A stretch of 47,225 bases of DNA from Kangiellaceae bacterium (GTDB taxonomy: Bacteria; Pseudomonadota; Gammaproteobacteria; Enterobacterales; Kangiellaceae), in contig JABXIQ010000054.1 of the NCBI GenBank assembly GCA_013373015.1, positions 1 through 47,225 of the forward strand, given 5' to 3'. Under the pieces are notes generated by a model that was not told where the DNA came from, ran no database searches, and was given only the letters and a program-made list of their open reading frames with translations. Shown here one piece after another: positions 6,539 through 16,316 of this stretch. Both the position numbers and the translations under genes were made by a program. Within the stretch, counting starts at the first letter, position 1; each line of letters opens with the position of its first letter.

Positions 6539-9049
6539 TTAGTTAAGTATTTTTTTCGATAATAACTTAAGCATATTGGGCAATAAAATTAATGTTACCA
6601 ATGCCGAAACCGCCATAATACTTGCTAAGAAAAACCCAACAGTCACATATGGCATCAAAGGCGCAACAAGCAAAGGTGTGAAACCCAATGCGATCACAAT
6701 CGCATTGCGACTAATTGCGTTAGCTGGCTCTTCAAACATTTTTAGCATTGTTACTTTGAAATCTTTTTCTTCTGAATAGATATCACGAGCTCTTTGCAAA
6801 AAGTGGATGGCAAAGTCAACCGATAAACCGAGTGTCAAGGCTGATAACACTGCTATCGGCATATCGTAATCTTTTCCCACCCAGCCAATCAGACCGTATA
6901 TTGCAGCAATGGTTATGGTTAACGGCAGCATCGCCAACAAGCCAAACCAAACACTTCTAAACAACATTATCATCATGATCAAGACCACTATAAAAGCGCT
7001 TATCAAACTTGAAACCATCCCTTTAACCATTTCATCTTGCCAAACCATATTTAAGTAGGTCTTACCCGCCCATTTAACCTTTACATTATCTGAGAATGGA
7101 TTTTGCTTTATGTACTGCTCTAGATAATTCTTCACTCTGCTCATATCCTGATTATCACCACTTTTGAGCTGTAACCAGATGACGCTTGAGGAATAATCTT
7201 TGCTAGTCATATGCCACAAATCTTGCGGTCTATGAGATGATTGATACTGCAATAAAGCCTGTGCAACCCCGTTTTGATTTTCTGGTAGCCGATAGTCGCT
7301 TTCTTTGCCACTACGTAATTCTCGATTCACCACTTTTACTACATCAGCTAAGCTGTTACTTTTTCCAACATAACCACTTGACTGCAAGGCCGCTTGTAGT
7401 TGTTCAATTTTGCTCAATGCTTGCGGTTGTTGAAAATAGGCTAATTGTACTTTGATTTTTTCCATTTTTTCTAACAACCGCTCTGCCTGTAACTGTTGCT
7501 GATCATTTAGATCAGTTTCAAACAAATAATCCTCTATTGTTACAATTACTTGATTTATATTATTTGCTAAAGAGCTTTGTTGATATTGCTGTGAATAAAT
7601 TGCTTCTTGCAATGCCAGATCTTTAATCGACGCAATTTGCAGATCATAATCTTGCTTAAGTTCTTTCGTGTCAGCCTCTAAAACTAAATACGCGTCATAG
7701 GTACCAGCGAAATGATCATTTAGTATTTTATCTGCTATTCGTATTGGGTGATCAGCCTTAAACCATCGAACAGGGTTATCATTAATTTCTATTTTACTTA
7801 TTCCCCAAATACTCAAAGCAATTAACGCTCCAAAGAACAAGATGATTGCTTTACTATGAACTATTGATTTCGCGCCAAGTTTTTCAAGTGTTTCCGTTAA
7901 TATACTCGACTTAACCTCTCCTTTCTGTAGTGATGCTAATGACTTTGGTTTAAGCACAGATAAATACGCTGGAATAAATACAATTGTTAAAATAAACGCT
8001 AACAATATTCCAAAAGCAACAAATGCTCCAAATGCCTGCACAGGAGGGATTGGGGTTAGCATTAAAGATAAAAAGCCTGTTGCAGAAGTGACACTTGTAA
8101 ACAGCATTGGCTTAAATAAATGACCTACAACCTTCTTTATTACATCATTCTTTTTTGATTCTTGTTTATAATTATCAGAGAACTCTGACATGATATGGAT
8201 TGAATCAACAACCGCTATTGGCATTAAAAAAATTGGAATCATTGAGCTCATAATATGTACAGTAAAGCCCAAACCGATCATCAAACCCATTGTAATGATC
8301 ACTGTTGCCATAGCGATAATCATTGGAGCAGCTATGAACTTTATATTCCGAAAAAAAATCCACATCAAAACAAAAATCATCATAGCTGCTAATGGTGCAG
8401 AAATACCCATCTGCACAAACATTTGATAACCAAATGTATCTTCTGCAACTGGCAAACCAGTAATATGATATTCATCATCACTGTCTAATTGATTTATTGC
8501 TGTTTGAATTTCGGTAGAAATGCGATAACTTTCATCTTTATCTTTAATCGGCACATATATTGCTGTGGCCTTATCATCTTCTGAAACCAGAGTGTTCTGG
8601 AATAAAGGTAACCGATCAACATTTTGATTAATCCAGTCAGCTTGTTGTTGATTGGAAGGTGCTTTTTTCATCATCCATTCAAATCTGATGGTTCCAACGC
8701 CTTCCTGTGTAATATTATCTACAGTCGGTAAGGCCATCATGTCTGGAACAATAACGCCATCTATATCACTAATAGCTGCAACCAATGTTTCAAGCGCTGC
8801 CAGTGATTTTACATTAAAGATACTTTGCTCATTCACCGCGCCTACAACTATTGCATCATATAAGTTGAAACGTTTTTTGATTTGGTTGTGATATGCTCTA
8901 TCTTGTTGCTCTTCGCGAAGCATATTCTCTGGATCGGTGTCGATCACGATTTTAGGTATAAAAACTCCCGCAACCAAGGTTATTAACAGCGTCAATATAA
9001 AAACCCATTTTGGCTTATTGAGTGCAAACTGTAGTAACAATTGTTTCAT
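6539..9049 (-). CDS. RND/MMPL-family exporter
   Basis: 836 residues with 12 predicted membrane segments in two homologous halves: TM1 at the N-terminus, a large periplasmic loop, a five-helix sterol-sensing-like bundle (about 215-370), a second TM and loop (about 400-660), and a final helix bundle (about 670-830). The helices carry ADVDS-like motifs (PIAVVDSIHIMSEF, and LSVDFAIHFLQRARD in the second half) expected for proton-coupled RND/MMPL carriers. The second loop is glutamine-rich and coiled-coil-prone (about 500-560). First gene of the unit with the LolA-like protein (30 bp gap) and barrel. No membrane-fusion protein is encoded nearby, which fits lipid/HpnN-like transport rather than tripartite drug efflux. 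The promoter must lie in 9050-9152, next to the operator-like repeat. Confidence 0.85.
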   Translation of the reverse strand: MKQLLLQFALNKPKWVFILTLLITLVAGVFIPKIVIDTDPENMLREEQQDRAYHNQIKKRFNLYDAIVVGAVNEQSIFNVKSLAALETLVAAISDIDGVIVPDMMALPTVDNITQEGVGTIRFEWMMKKAPSNQQQADWINQNVDRLPLFQNTLVSEDDKATAIYVPIKDKDESYRISTEIQTAINQLDSDDEYHITGLPVAEDTFGYQMFVQMGISAPLAAMMIFVLMWIFFRNIKFIAAPMIIAMATVIITMGLMIGLGFTVHIMSSMIPIFLMPIAVVDSIHIMSEFSDNYKQESKKNDVIKKVVGHLFKPMLFTSVTSATGFLSLMLTPIPPVQAFGAFVAFGILLAFILTIVFIPAYLSVLKPKSLASLQKGEVKSSILTETLEKLGAKSIVHSKAIILFFGALIALSIWGISKIEINDNPVRWFKADHPIRIADKILNDHFAGTYDAYLVLEADTKELKQDYDLQIASIKDLALQEAIYSQQYQQSSLANNINQVIVTIEDYLFETDLNDQQQLQAERLLEKMEKIKVQLAYFQQPQALSKIEQLQAALQSSGYVGKSNSLADVVKVVNRELRSGKESDYRLPENQNGVAQALLQYQSSHRPQDLWHMTSKDYSSSVIWLQLKSGDNQDMSRVKNYLEQYIKQNPFSDNVKVKWAGKTYLNMVWQDEMVKGMVSSLISAFIVVLIMMIMLFRSVWFGLLAMLPLTITIAAIYGLIGWVGKDYDMPIAVLSALTLGLSVDFAIHFLQRARDIYSEEKDFKVTMLKMFEEPANAISRNAIVIALGFTPLLVAPLMPYVTVGFFLASIMAVSALVTLILLPNMLKLLSKKILN

Positions 9050-9084
9050 CGCATTATCTTATCATTCCCAACAATAAGATAATT

Positions 9085-9110
9085 CTAAATTAGTTATTGC
9101 TAATATTCAA
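9085..9110. promoter_or_regulatory. Second copy of the ArsR/BigR-type operator motif, in the RND-dioxygenase divergent region
   Basis: The sequence CTAAATTAG at 9085-9093 followed by TTATTGCTAAT at 9094-9104 aligns, with a one-base gap, to the centre and right arm of the palindrome at 3600-3630. The strict inverted repeat is ATTAG-N6-CTAAT (9089-9104). It lies 50-75 bp before the persulfide dioxygenase start and 36 bp from the RND start. Confidence 0.55.
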
Positions 9111-9158
9111 TCTTTATTTTACAATAACTCTATTCTTTCTCAGCACATCAATTTGCGT

Positions 9159-10016
9159 ATGGCTTTGCACATCGAACCTTTTTACCACCAAGACACCTCG
9201 ACCTGGAGCTACATTGTTGTTGATCAAAAGCTCTCTGTTGCGGCAATTATTGATCCTGTTTTAGATTTCGACCTCCATTCAGGCAATATTCAATACCAAT
9301 CTGCCGATTTACTGATTAATTATATTAAAAACAATGAATTAGAACTTCTTTGGATCCTTGAAACTCACGCACATGCCGATCACTTAACCTGTGCTCCTTA
9401 TTTACAGTCACAACTAGGTGGTCAGATAGTGATTGGGCAAGGAATTACTCAAGTTCAAGATCACTTCAGTAAATTCTTTAATCTGAACATGGCCACTGAT
9501 GGCAGCCAATTTGATATTTTGCTGGATAATAAACAAACACTCGCTTTGGGCAACCATCAAATTATTGCTCACCCCACTCCTGGTCACACTAATGATAGCG
9601 TTAGTTATCAAGTTGATGATAATTTGTTTGTTGGTGATACCTTTTTCCACCCTGATACCGGAACAGCTCGTTGTGACTTTCCTGGCGGCGATGCGTATCA
9701 ACTGTTTAACAGTTTGCAGTTTTTAATCAGTTTTCCCGATCATTACAAATTGTGGTTATGTCATGATTATCCTAACCAACGAGAACCACAGGCCTTCACT
9801 AGTGTTGAGCAACAAAAACACAATGTGCACTTGCTCAAAGCACAAGGTAAGCCCGACGAGTATGTTGCCTTACGGCACGCAAGAGATCAGCAATTAGCTG
9901 TTCCTCGACTAATTTACCCTTCGGTTCAGGTTAATATTTGCGCAGGTCAATTTCCGCAAGCAGAACAAAATGGCGCTAACTATTTGAAACTTCCGCTTCA
10001 CATAAAAAAGTCTTAA
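9159..10016 (+). CDS. ETHE1-like persulfide dioxygenase / BlhA-type metallo-beta-lactamase-fold protein
   Basis: 285 residues. The metallo-beta-lactamase motif is ETHAHADHLT (H70, H72, D74, H75), with H143 in PTPGHT, D160 in VGDTFF and the late CHDYPN histidine. GTARCDFPGGDAYQLF corresponds to the ETHE1/PDO segment GTGRTDFQGGDA. ETHE1-type enzymes use mononuclear iron to oxidise glutathione persulfide to sulfite. A TTG six bases upstream could also start the frame (9153); ATG 9159 begins MALHIEPFYH, close to the family N-terminus. No clear Shine-Dalgarno. The upstream repeat matching the ArsR operator, and a rhodanese in the same neighbourhood, place it in the presumed persulfide regulon. Confidence 0.87.
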   Translation: MALHIEPFYHQDTSTWSYIVVDQKLSVAAIIDPVLDFDLHSGNIQYQSADLLINYIKNNELELLWILETHAHADHLTCAPYLQSQLGGQIVIGQGITQVQDHFSKFFNLNMATDGSQFDILLDNKQTLALGNHQIIAHPTPGHTNDSVSYQVDDNLFVGDTFFHPDTGTARCDFPGGDAYQLFNSLQFLISFPDHYKLWLCHDYPNQREPQAFTSVEQQKHNVHLLKAQGKPDEYVALRHARDQQLAVPRLIYPSVQVNICAGQFPQAEQNGANYLKLPLHIKKS

Positions 10017-10044
10017 AAAAACCGCCTTTTCAATGTTCATATGC

Positions 10045-10071
10045 GTGGCGGCTTGATACACTTGCCGCCAC
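10045..10071. promoter_or_regulatory. Hairpin just upstream of the rep coding region
   Basis: GTGGCGGC (10045-10052) and GCCGCCAC (10064-10071) form a perfect 8-bp GC-rich stem with an 11-base loop, 22 bp before the rep start. No T-run follows, so it is not a standard terminator. A competing ACCGCC lies at 10021-10026. Possible attenuator or transcript stabiliser for rep. Confidence 0.5.
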
Positions 10072-10092
10072 TTGAATCAATCACTATAAACT

Positions 10093-12129
10093 TTGTCATC
10101 TAACCAATCATTACCCAAGCTCAATGATCGCCAACAAGAAGCCTTGGTTTGTACCACTGGGCCATTATTGGTTTTGGCAGGCGCTGGAAGCGGCAAAACT
10201 AGTGTTATTACTCGCAAAATGGTTTATTTGATTAAGCACAAGCAAATCCCTGCACGCAATATTGTGGCTGTGACCTTTACTAACAAAGCTGCTCGTGAAA
10301 TGAAACAACGCGTCAGCAAGCTGGCGGGCTCCAATGCAACGCAAGGTTTGACAGTATCCACATTTCACAATTTTGGACTCAATTTTATCCGTCGAGAATA
10401 TAAAGCGCTTGGAATGAAATCCAACTTCACCATTTTTGACGATCAAGACAGTCTGGCTTTATTAAAAGATCTCGGTTTCAAAGAAGCAGAAAGTGATAAA
10501 GCCTTATTACAAAAATTACAGCAACAAATTTCTAACTGGAAAAACGATTTATATTTACCCGAAGAAGCCATTGCAAACGCCAAAGATCAAGAGCAACTAA
10601 TTTTTGCAAAAGTATATGAAAAATATGCGCGCAGCATGAAGGCCTATAACGCTGTTGATTTTGACGATTTAATTTTAATCCCAACACTATTATTGCGTGA
10701 TAACCTTGATATTCGTGAAAAATGGCAAAATAAAATTCGCTATTTCCTAGTAGATGAATATCAAGACACCAACACTAGCCAGTATGAATTGGTAAAGTAT
10801 TTATGCGGTCCCTTTGGTAACTTTACTGTAGTTGGTGATGATGATCAGTCAATATACTCTTGGCGCGGCGCGCGACCAGAAAATATTGAACAACTTGCCA
10901 AAGATTATCCCAACCTACGAGTTATAAAACTTGAACAAAACTATCGATCGTACGGACGAATATTAAAAGCAGCTAACGTTCTAATCGATAATAACCCTCA
11001 CGTTTTTGAAAAGAAACTATGGTCAGATAAACCTTATGGCGATCCATTAAGAGTGATCACCTGCGCCAATGAGGATGAAGAAGCTCAAAAAGTTGTTACT
11101 GAAATCATTGGTCGTAAACTAAAAACCAAAAGTGGATCCTATTCGGACTTTGCTATTTTGTATCGCGGAAACCACCAAGCCAAAATTTTTGAAAAAGCAT
11201 TAATTGCCAACAAAGTTCCTTATAAAATCTCGGGCAGCACTTCCTTTTTTGCTCGCGCTGAGATTAAAGACATTATGGCTTATCTACGTCTACTGACCAA
11301 TGAAGACGATGACAATGCTTTCTTGCGTATTGCTAATACACCTCGTCGCTCTATCGGCCCGACAACGTTAGAACAACTTGGTACCTATGCTCAAAAACGC
11401 CATATCAGTTTATATTCCGCTTGTCATGAGCTTGGTTTAGAACATCATATGAGCGGAAAAGGACTGGAAGCGATCAAGCGCTTTGCCTATATTATTTCTA
11501 AGGCAGCCGATAATGCCAAGCGCGGTGATTCAATAGGTGTCATTCACGATCTTATTGCTCAAATTGGTTATCATTCTTTTCTCCATGAGACTTCTAGCAC
11601 TCCAAAAGCTGCGGAATATAGATGGAATAATATTCAAGAATTACTCGGTTGGGTTGAAAGCTATATTGACGAAAACGAACATGATGAGACCCCTTTTGCA
11701 GCGGCAGTTGCAAACCTAATGTTACGAGACATGCTTGATCGCAATGAAGAAGAGGAAGAGCAATCCAATCAAGTTCAATTGATGACACTGCACGCGGCAA
11801 AAGGACTAGAGTTTAACCATGTTTATTTAGTTGGAATGGAAGAAGAATTTTTACCACACAAGTCCAGCATTGAGAATGATGATATCGAAGAAGAACGACG
11901 CTTAGCTTATGTAGGTATTACGCGCGCGCAAAAAACCTTAGCTTTTACTTTATGCAAAAAACGCAACAAATTTGGTGAAGAAATTCGTTGTGAAGCAAGC
12001 CGTTTTCTCGATGAAATTCCTGAAGAAGATTTAGATTGGGATGCAAAAAGAAAGCCTTTAACTGAACAAGAACAAGAAGAGTTAGCCCAAGACAACTTTT
12101 CTATGCTCAAGTCTTTATTCTCGGATTAA
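10093..12129 (+). CDS. rep: ATP-dependent DNA helicase Rep
   Basis: 678 residues, the length of E. coli Rep. UvrD/Rep superfamily 1A helicase motifs: Q-motif region LNDRQQEAL (10-18), Walker A GAGSGKT (30-36), motif II VDEYQDTN, motif III VVGDDDQSIYSWRGA, motif IV QNYRS, motif V LMTLHAAKGLEF, motif VI RRLAYVGITRAQ. It is a 3'-5' helicase that clears proteins ahead of replication forks. The only possible start after the in-frame stop at 10087-10089 and before the conserved motif is TTG at 10093. No Shine-Dalgarno sequence is visible, and a -10-like TATAAA (10085-10090) sits unusually close. A hairpin precedes it and a terminator follows. Confidence 0.95.
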   Translation: MSSNQSLPKLNDRQQEALVCTTGPLLVLAGAGSGKTSVITRKMVYLIKHKQIPARNIVAVTFTNKAAREMKQRVSKLAGSNATQGLTVSTFHNFGLNFIRREYKALGMKSNFTIFDDQDSLALLKDLGFKEAESDKALLQKLQQQISNWKNDLYLPEEAIANAKDQEQLIFAKVYEKYARSMKAYNAVDFDDLILIPTLLLRDNLDIREKWQNKIRYFLVDEYQDTNTSQYELVKYLCGPFGNFTVVGDDDQSIYSWRGARPENIEQLAKDYPNLRVIKLEQNYRSYGRILKAANVLIDNNPHVFEKKLWSDKPYGDPLRVITCANEDEEAQKVVTEIIGRKLKTKSGSYSDFAILYRGNHQAKIFEKALIANKVPYKISGSTSFFARAEIKDIMAYLRLLTNEDDDNAFLRIANTPRRSIGPTTLEQLGTYAQKRHISLYSACHELGLEHHMSGKGLEAIKRFAYIISKAADNAKRGDSIGVIHDLIAQIGYHSFLHETSSTPKAAEYRWNNIQELLGWVESYIDENEHDETPFAAAVANLMLRDMLDRNEEEEEQSNQVQLMTLHAAKGLEFNHVYLVGMEEEFLPHKSSIENDDIEEERRLAYVGITRAQKTLAFTLCKKRNKFGEEIRCEASRFLDEIPEEDLDWDAKRKPLTEQEQEELAQDNFSMLKSLFSD

Positions 12130-12148
12130 CCCCAGTAACCACCTCTCG

Positions 12149-12176
12149 CTGTAACATTTTTGTTACAGTCTTTTTT
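12149..12176 (+). terminator. Rho-independent terminator of rep
   Basis: CTGTAAC (12149-12155), loop ATTTTT, GTTACAG (12162-12168), followed by TCTTTTTT. Confidence 0.85.
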
Positions 12177-12245
12177 ACATTCTTTTACTTGCCTTCAAGG
12201 ACACTTTTGGTCAAACTAAAAATGTACAAAACACAGGAGGTGTTT

Positions 12246-12398
12246 ATGTCCATTTTTGAATGGTTATTAGTGATCCTCGTTTCTGGGTTAATTTTCTTTA
12301 TCGGTTTTGCTGGCGTCACGGGCAGCTACTTCTTTGATAAACAAAAAAGCTCCAAAAACACCCTGTCGAGCAAAACTCTTGACAATAAAGACTTATAA
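12246..12398 (+). CDS. Small single-pass membrane protein, unrecognised
   Basis: 50 residues. A textbook AGGAGGT ribosome site lies 5 bases before ATG 12246, which is why I reject an in-frame start further upstream at 12189. The N-terminal 30 residues (MSIFEWLLVILVSGLIFFIGFAGVTGSYFF region) form one membrane helix. The tail DKQKSSKNTLSSKTLDNKDL is short, polar and lysine-rich, probably cytoplasmic. It is flanked on both sides by terminators, so it is its own transcription unit. I do not recognise a family. The strong ribosome site and isolated unit make it likely to be expressed. Confidence 0.7.
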   Translation: MSIFEWLLVILVSGLIFFIGFAGVTGSYFFDKQKSSKNTLSSKTLDNKDL

Positions 12399-12427
12399 AA
12401 AAGGCCTCGATTATCGAAGCCTTTTTT
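12397..12427. terminator. Bidirectional terminator between the small membrane protein and fadA
   Basis: AAAAAAGGC (12397-12405) pairs with GCCTTTTTT (12419-12427), with an inner TCGA/TCGA extension. It serves the plus-strand small gene and the minus-strand fadBA operon. Confidence 0.9.
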
Positions 12428-12439
12428 TGTTAGTCAGGA

Positions 12440-13624
<1,185 letters not shown>

Positions 13625-15778
13625 TTATGCGTAAAATTTTTGATTATCGTTAGCCATCTGTAACATGCTTTCTGTTGGCTCATAAGCTTTTCCTAAATGG
13701 CTGTATTTTTTAGCCAAATCAACAATGTTTTGCATACCGCGATCATCTACATACTTGAAAACACCGCCACGGAATGGAGGGAAGCCTAGACCATAAATTA
13801 GAGCCATGTCACCTTCTGCGGGACTATCGATAATACCCTCATCTAAACAACGAATAGTCTCAATAATCATTGGCAACATGGTGCGAGCTATAATTTCCTC
13901 ATCGGAAAATTCTTTTGCTTCACTACACACTTGTTGCAAGATTTCATAAGTCTTCTGATCGGCTTCTTTAGTGGGTTTACCTCTTTTATCCACGCCATAA
14001 ACATAAAAGCCTGAACCAGTTTTTTGACCATAGCGCCCATGTTCAAACATGACATCAATGGCATCTTTTTCGTCTTTACTCATGCGATCAGGAAAACCTT
14101 CAGCCATCACTTCTGCTGCATGTTTGCCCGTATCCATTCCAACCACATCAAGCAAATATGCAGGACCCATTGGCCAACCAAACTTCTTGTGCATGACTTT
14201 GTCGGTTTGCTGATAATCACAGCCATCACGCAGTAGCTTAGTGAAGCCACCAAAATAAGGGAACAATACTCGGTTTACAAAGAAACCAGGGCAATCATTA
14301 ACCACAACCGGTGATTTACCCATTGCACTAGCATAAGCCACTACACTTGCTACCGTTTCATCAGAAGTGTTTTCGCCACGAATCACTTCTACCAATGGCA
14401 TCTTGTGCACAGGATTAAAAAAGTGCATACCACAGAATTTGTCAGGGCGTTTTAAGGACTTTGCCAAACGGTTGATTGAAATTGTGGACGTATTTGAACA
14501 AATGATGGCATCTTCAGGCATCATAGATTCGACTTCTGATAACACAGCTTCTTTTACTTTTGGATTTTCAACTACTGCTTCAACTACTATATCAGTGTGC
14601 TTAATTTCTTCGTAACTTAAGGTTGGTTTGATACTTGCTATACCCTGAGCCATCTGCTCAGTAGTAATTTTTTTATATTGAACACCTTTACCAAATAGCT
14701 TGATTGCTTCTTTCATACCTAAATCAAGCGCGCCTTGGTTGATATCCTTCATGATCGCCGGCACACCCCGCGATGCAGATTGATAAGCAATACCGCCGCC
14801 CATGATCCCAGCACCTAATACCGTTGCAGACTTAACTGCTTTATCAGCAACCTTTGAGGCAATCTTAGCTTTCTTTTTCAAAACCTGATCATTCAAGAAC
14901 AATTGAATTAACGATGAAGCTTGTTCTGTTTGCGCCATATCAGCAAACGCCTCATGTTCAACTTTAATTGCCTCTTCTAAAGGTAAGTAAGCTGATTTTT
15001 CAATAATTTCAATGCCTTTTAGCGGTGCAGGATAATGCGGTCCAGCTTGTGCTGCAATGTAACCTTTTGATGTCATAAAACTCATTGCCGCTTCTGTACG
15101 GTTGAGTTTAAGAGTGCCTTTTTTCTCCGATCGACGTGATGTCCAATCAATTTTGCCTTCGGCTGCATCAAGTAACATTTGTTCAGTGGCTTGTTTTAAC
15201 TTGTCCGAAGGTACTATTGCATCCAGCGCTCCTAGTTTCAGCGCTACCTCGGGCTTATAACCTTTTCCTGTAGCCAGCCACTCAAAAGCATTATCAGGAC
15301 CAATTACTCTGGCCAGACGCACACTGCCGCCAAAACCTGGAACTAAACCGAGTTTTGATTCAGGCAAACCCACTTGCGCTTTTGGCGTGCCCACCCGCAT
15401 ATCACAGGTCAAACACATTTCTAAACCACCGCCAAAAGCAATACCGTCAATTGCAGCGGCAGTTGGGAAAGGCAAGTCTTCGAAGCCTGTAAAGATTTCA
15501 TTGGCCTGTACTAACCAATCCACTAATTGTTCGCGACTTGACGCAAATAACTCATTAAATTCCGTTATATCTGCACCAACGATAAAGACTGGCTTAGCAC
15601 TTGTAGCCATAACGCCTTTAACATCATCACGATCTTTTAATAGGTTAATTACCTGTTTCCACTCATCAAGCGTGTTGCGATCAAATTTATTGACTGATTC
15701 GTTTTTATTATCGAAACACATCTCTGCAATACCGCTGTCATGCAGCGTGCAGCTAATCGATTGACCTTCGAATATCAT
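13625..15778 (-). CDS. fadB: Fatty acid oxidation complex alpha subunit FadB
   Basis: 717 residues (E. coli 729). The N-terminal enoyl-CoA hydratase/isomerase domain has FGGGLEM with E120 and VGLPESKLGL with E140. The 3-hydroxyacyl-CoA dehydrogenase domain starts with the NAD-binding GAGIMGG at 322-328 and has the catalytic H452 in MHFFNPVHKMPLVEVI. The C-terminal dehydrogenase domain ends with the usual FPPFRGG segment. It hydrates and oxidises acyl-CoA intermediates and forms the alpha2beta2 complex with FadA. A GGAGAAAAC ribosome site lies before ATG. It has a leader of about 250 bp with two hairpins and a FadR-type operator. Confidence 0.97.
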   Translation of the reverse strand: MIFEGQSISCTLHDSGIAEMCFDNKNESVNKFDRNTLDEWKQVINLLKDRDDVKGVMATSAKPVFIVGADITEFNELFASSREQLVDWLVQANEIFTGFEDLPFPTAAAIDGIAFGGGLEMCLTCDMRVGTPKAQVGLPESKLGLVPGFGGSVRLARVIGPDNAFEWLATGKGYKPEVALKLGALDAIVPSDKLKQATEQMLLDAAEGKIDWTSRRSEKKGTLKLNRTEAAMSFMTSKGYIAAQAGPHYPAPLKGIEIIEKSAYLPLEEAIKVEHEAFADMAQTEQASSLIQLFLNDQVLKKKAKIASKVADKAVKSATVLGAGIMGGGIAYQSASRGVPAIMKDINQGALDLGMKEAIKLFGKGVQYKKITTEQMAQGIASIKPTLSYEEIKHTDIVVEAVVENPKVKEAVLSEVESMMPEDAIICSNTSTISINRLAKSLKRPDKFCGMHFFNPVHKMPLVEVIRGENTSDETVASVVAYASAMGKSPVVVNDCPGFFVNRVLFPYFGGFTKLLRDGCDYQQTDKVMHKKFGWPMGPAYLLDVVGMDTGKHAAEVMAEGFPDRMSKDEKDAIDVMFEHGRYGQKTGSGFYVYGVDKRGKPTKEADQKTYEILQQVCSEAKEFSDEEIIARTMLPMIIETIRCLDEGIIDSPAEGDMALIYGLGFPPFRGGVFKYVDDRGMQNIVDLAKKYSHLGKAYEPTESMLQMANDNQKFYA

Positions 15779-15810
15779 CTAGTTTTCTCCGTTTGACTCC
15801 ACTTAGTCTA

Positions 15811-15832
15811 TTCCCAATACCTACATTGGGAA
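15811..15832. repeat. Inverted repeat in the fadB leader (proximal)
   Basis: TTCCCAAT (15811-15818), spacer ACCTAC, ATTGGGAA (15825-15832): perfect 8-bp arms 33 bp upstream of the fadB start. It would fold in the fadB 5' leader. Confidence 0.6.
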
Positions 15833-15852
15833 GCAACTTTTGGCTATGCGTT

Positions 15853-15871
15853 ATAGGTTAGTATAACCTAT
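15853..15871. repeat. Inverted repeat in the fadB leader (distal), operator-like
   Basis: ATAGGTTA (15853-15860), GTA, TAACCTAT (15864-15871): perfect 8-bp arms with a 3-bp centre. The compact form resembles a dimeric-repressor operator more than an RNA hairpin. Confidence 0.5.
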
Positions 15872-16024
15872 TGATATGACATTGATGTTGATCTCGAGCC
15901 CATTGACACCCTATTTAAGCAAGGTTCATTCAATCTCAATAATACAATAGACAAGACCACCCAGTGTACTGCTGCTGAGGGTTAGACTCAATGAGCAGAC
16001 AACAAAAGGTTACACTTCCTACCT

Positions 16025-16040
16025 ATCTGGTCTGACCAAT
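16025..16040. promoter_or_regulatory. FadR-like operator upstream of fadB
   Basis: The core CTGGTCTGACCA (16027-16038) matches the E. coli FadR consensus (CTGGTCYGACC type) and the known fadBA site. On the minus strand it lies immediately downstream of a TATATTATT stretch that could be the -10 region of the fadBA promoter, the position expected for repression. Confidence 0.7.
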
Positions 16041-16316
16041 AATATACAAGTTTGCTTATAAACAAAAGGGTTTCTTCAAGTGGCTTTCAGCTTTCACTTA
16101 GGCCAGTATCTTTTTTTTAACAAATAACGTACTAACCATTTGTTTTTTAAGGTAATAATTATTACTCTAATCCGCTCAAAAGACTCTTTCGACTGCTACT
16201 CGCAGTAACCGTTAGTGATTATGCAGATCCTAAAGTAACTTTTATGACTTGCGCCTTCTTAAACCCATAAATTTCTGAAATAATAGGCTAATACATTCAA
16301 ACAACATGGAATTCTA

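Larger units (their letters stand above)
15779..16316. other. Intergenic region fadB-pepQ (538 bp)
   Basis: No supported gene. It holds, from fadB outward, two perfect inverted repeats, then a stretch without recognisable structure, then the FadR-like operator with a probable minus-strand promoter. The remaining roughly 275 bp toward pepQ are AT-rich and should contain the pepQ promoter; I cannot place it confidently. Confidence 0.6.
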
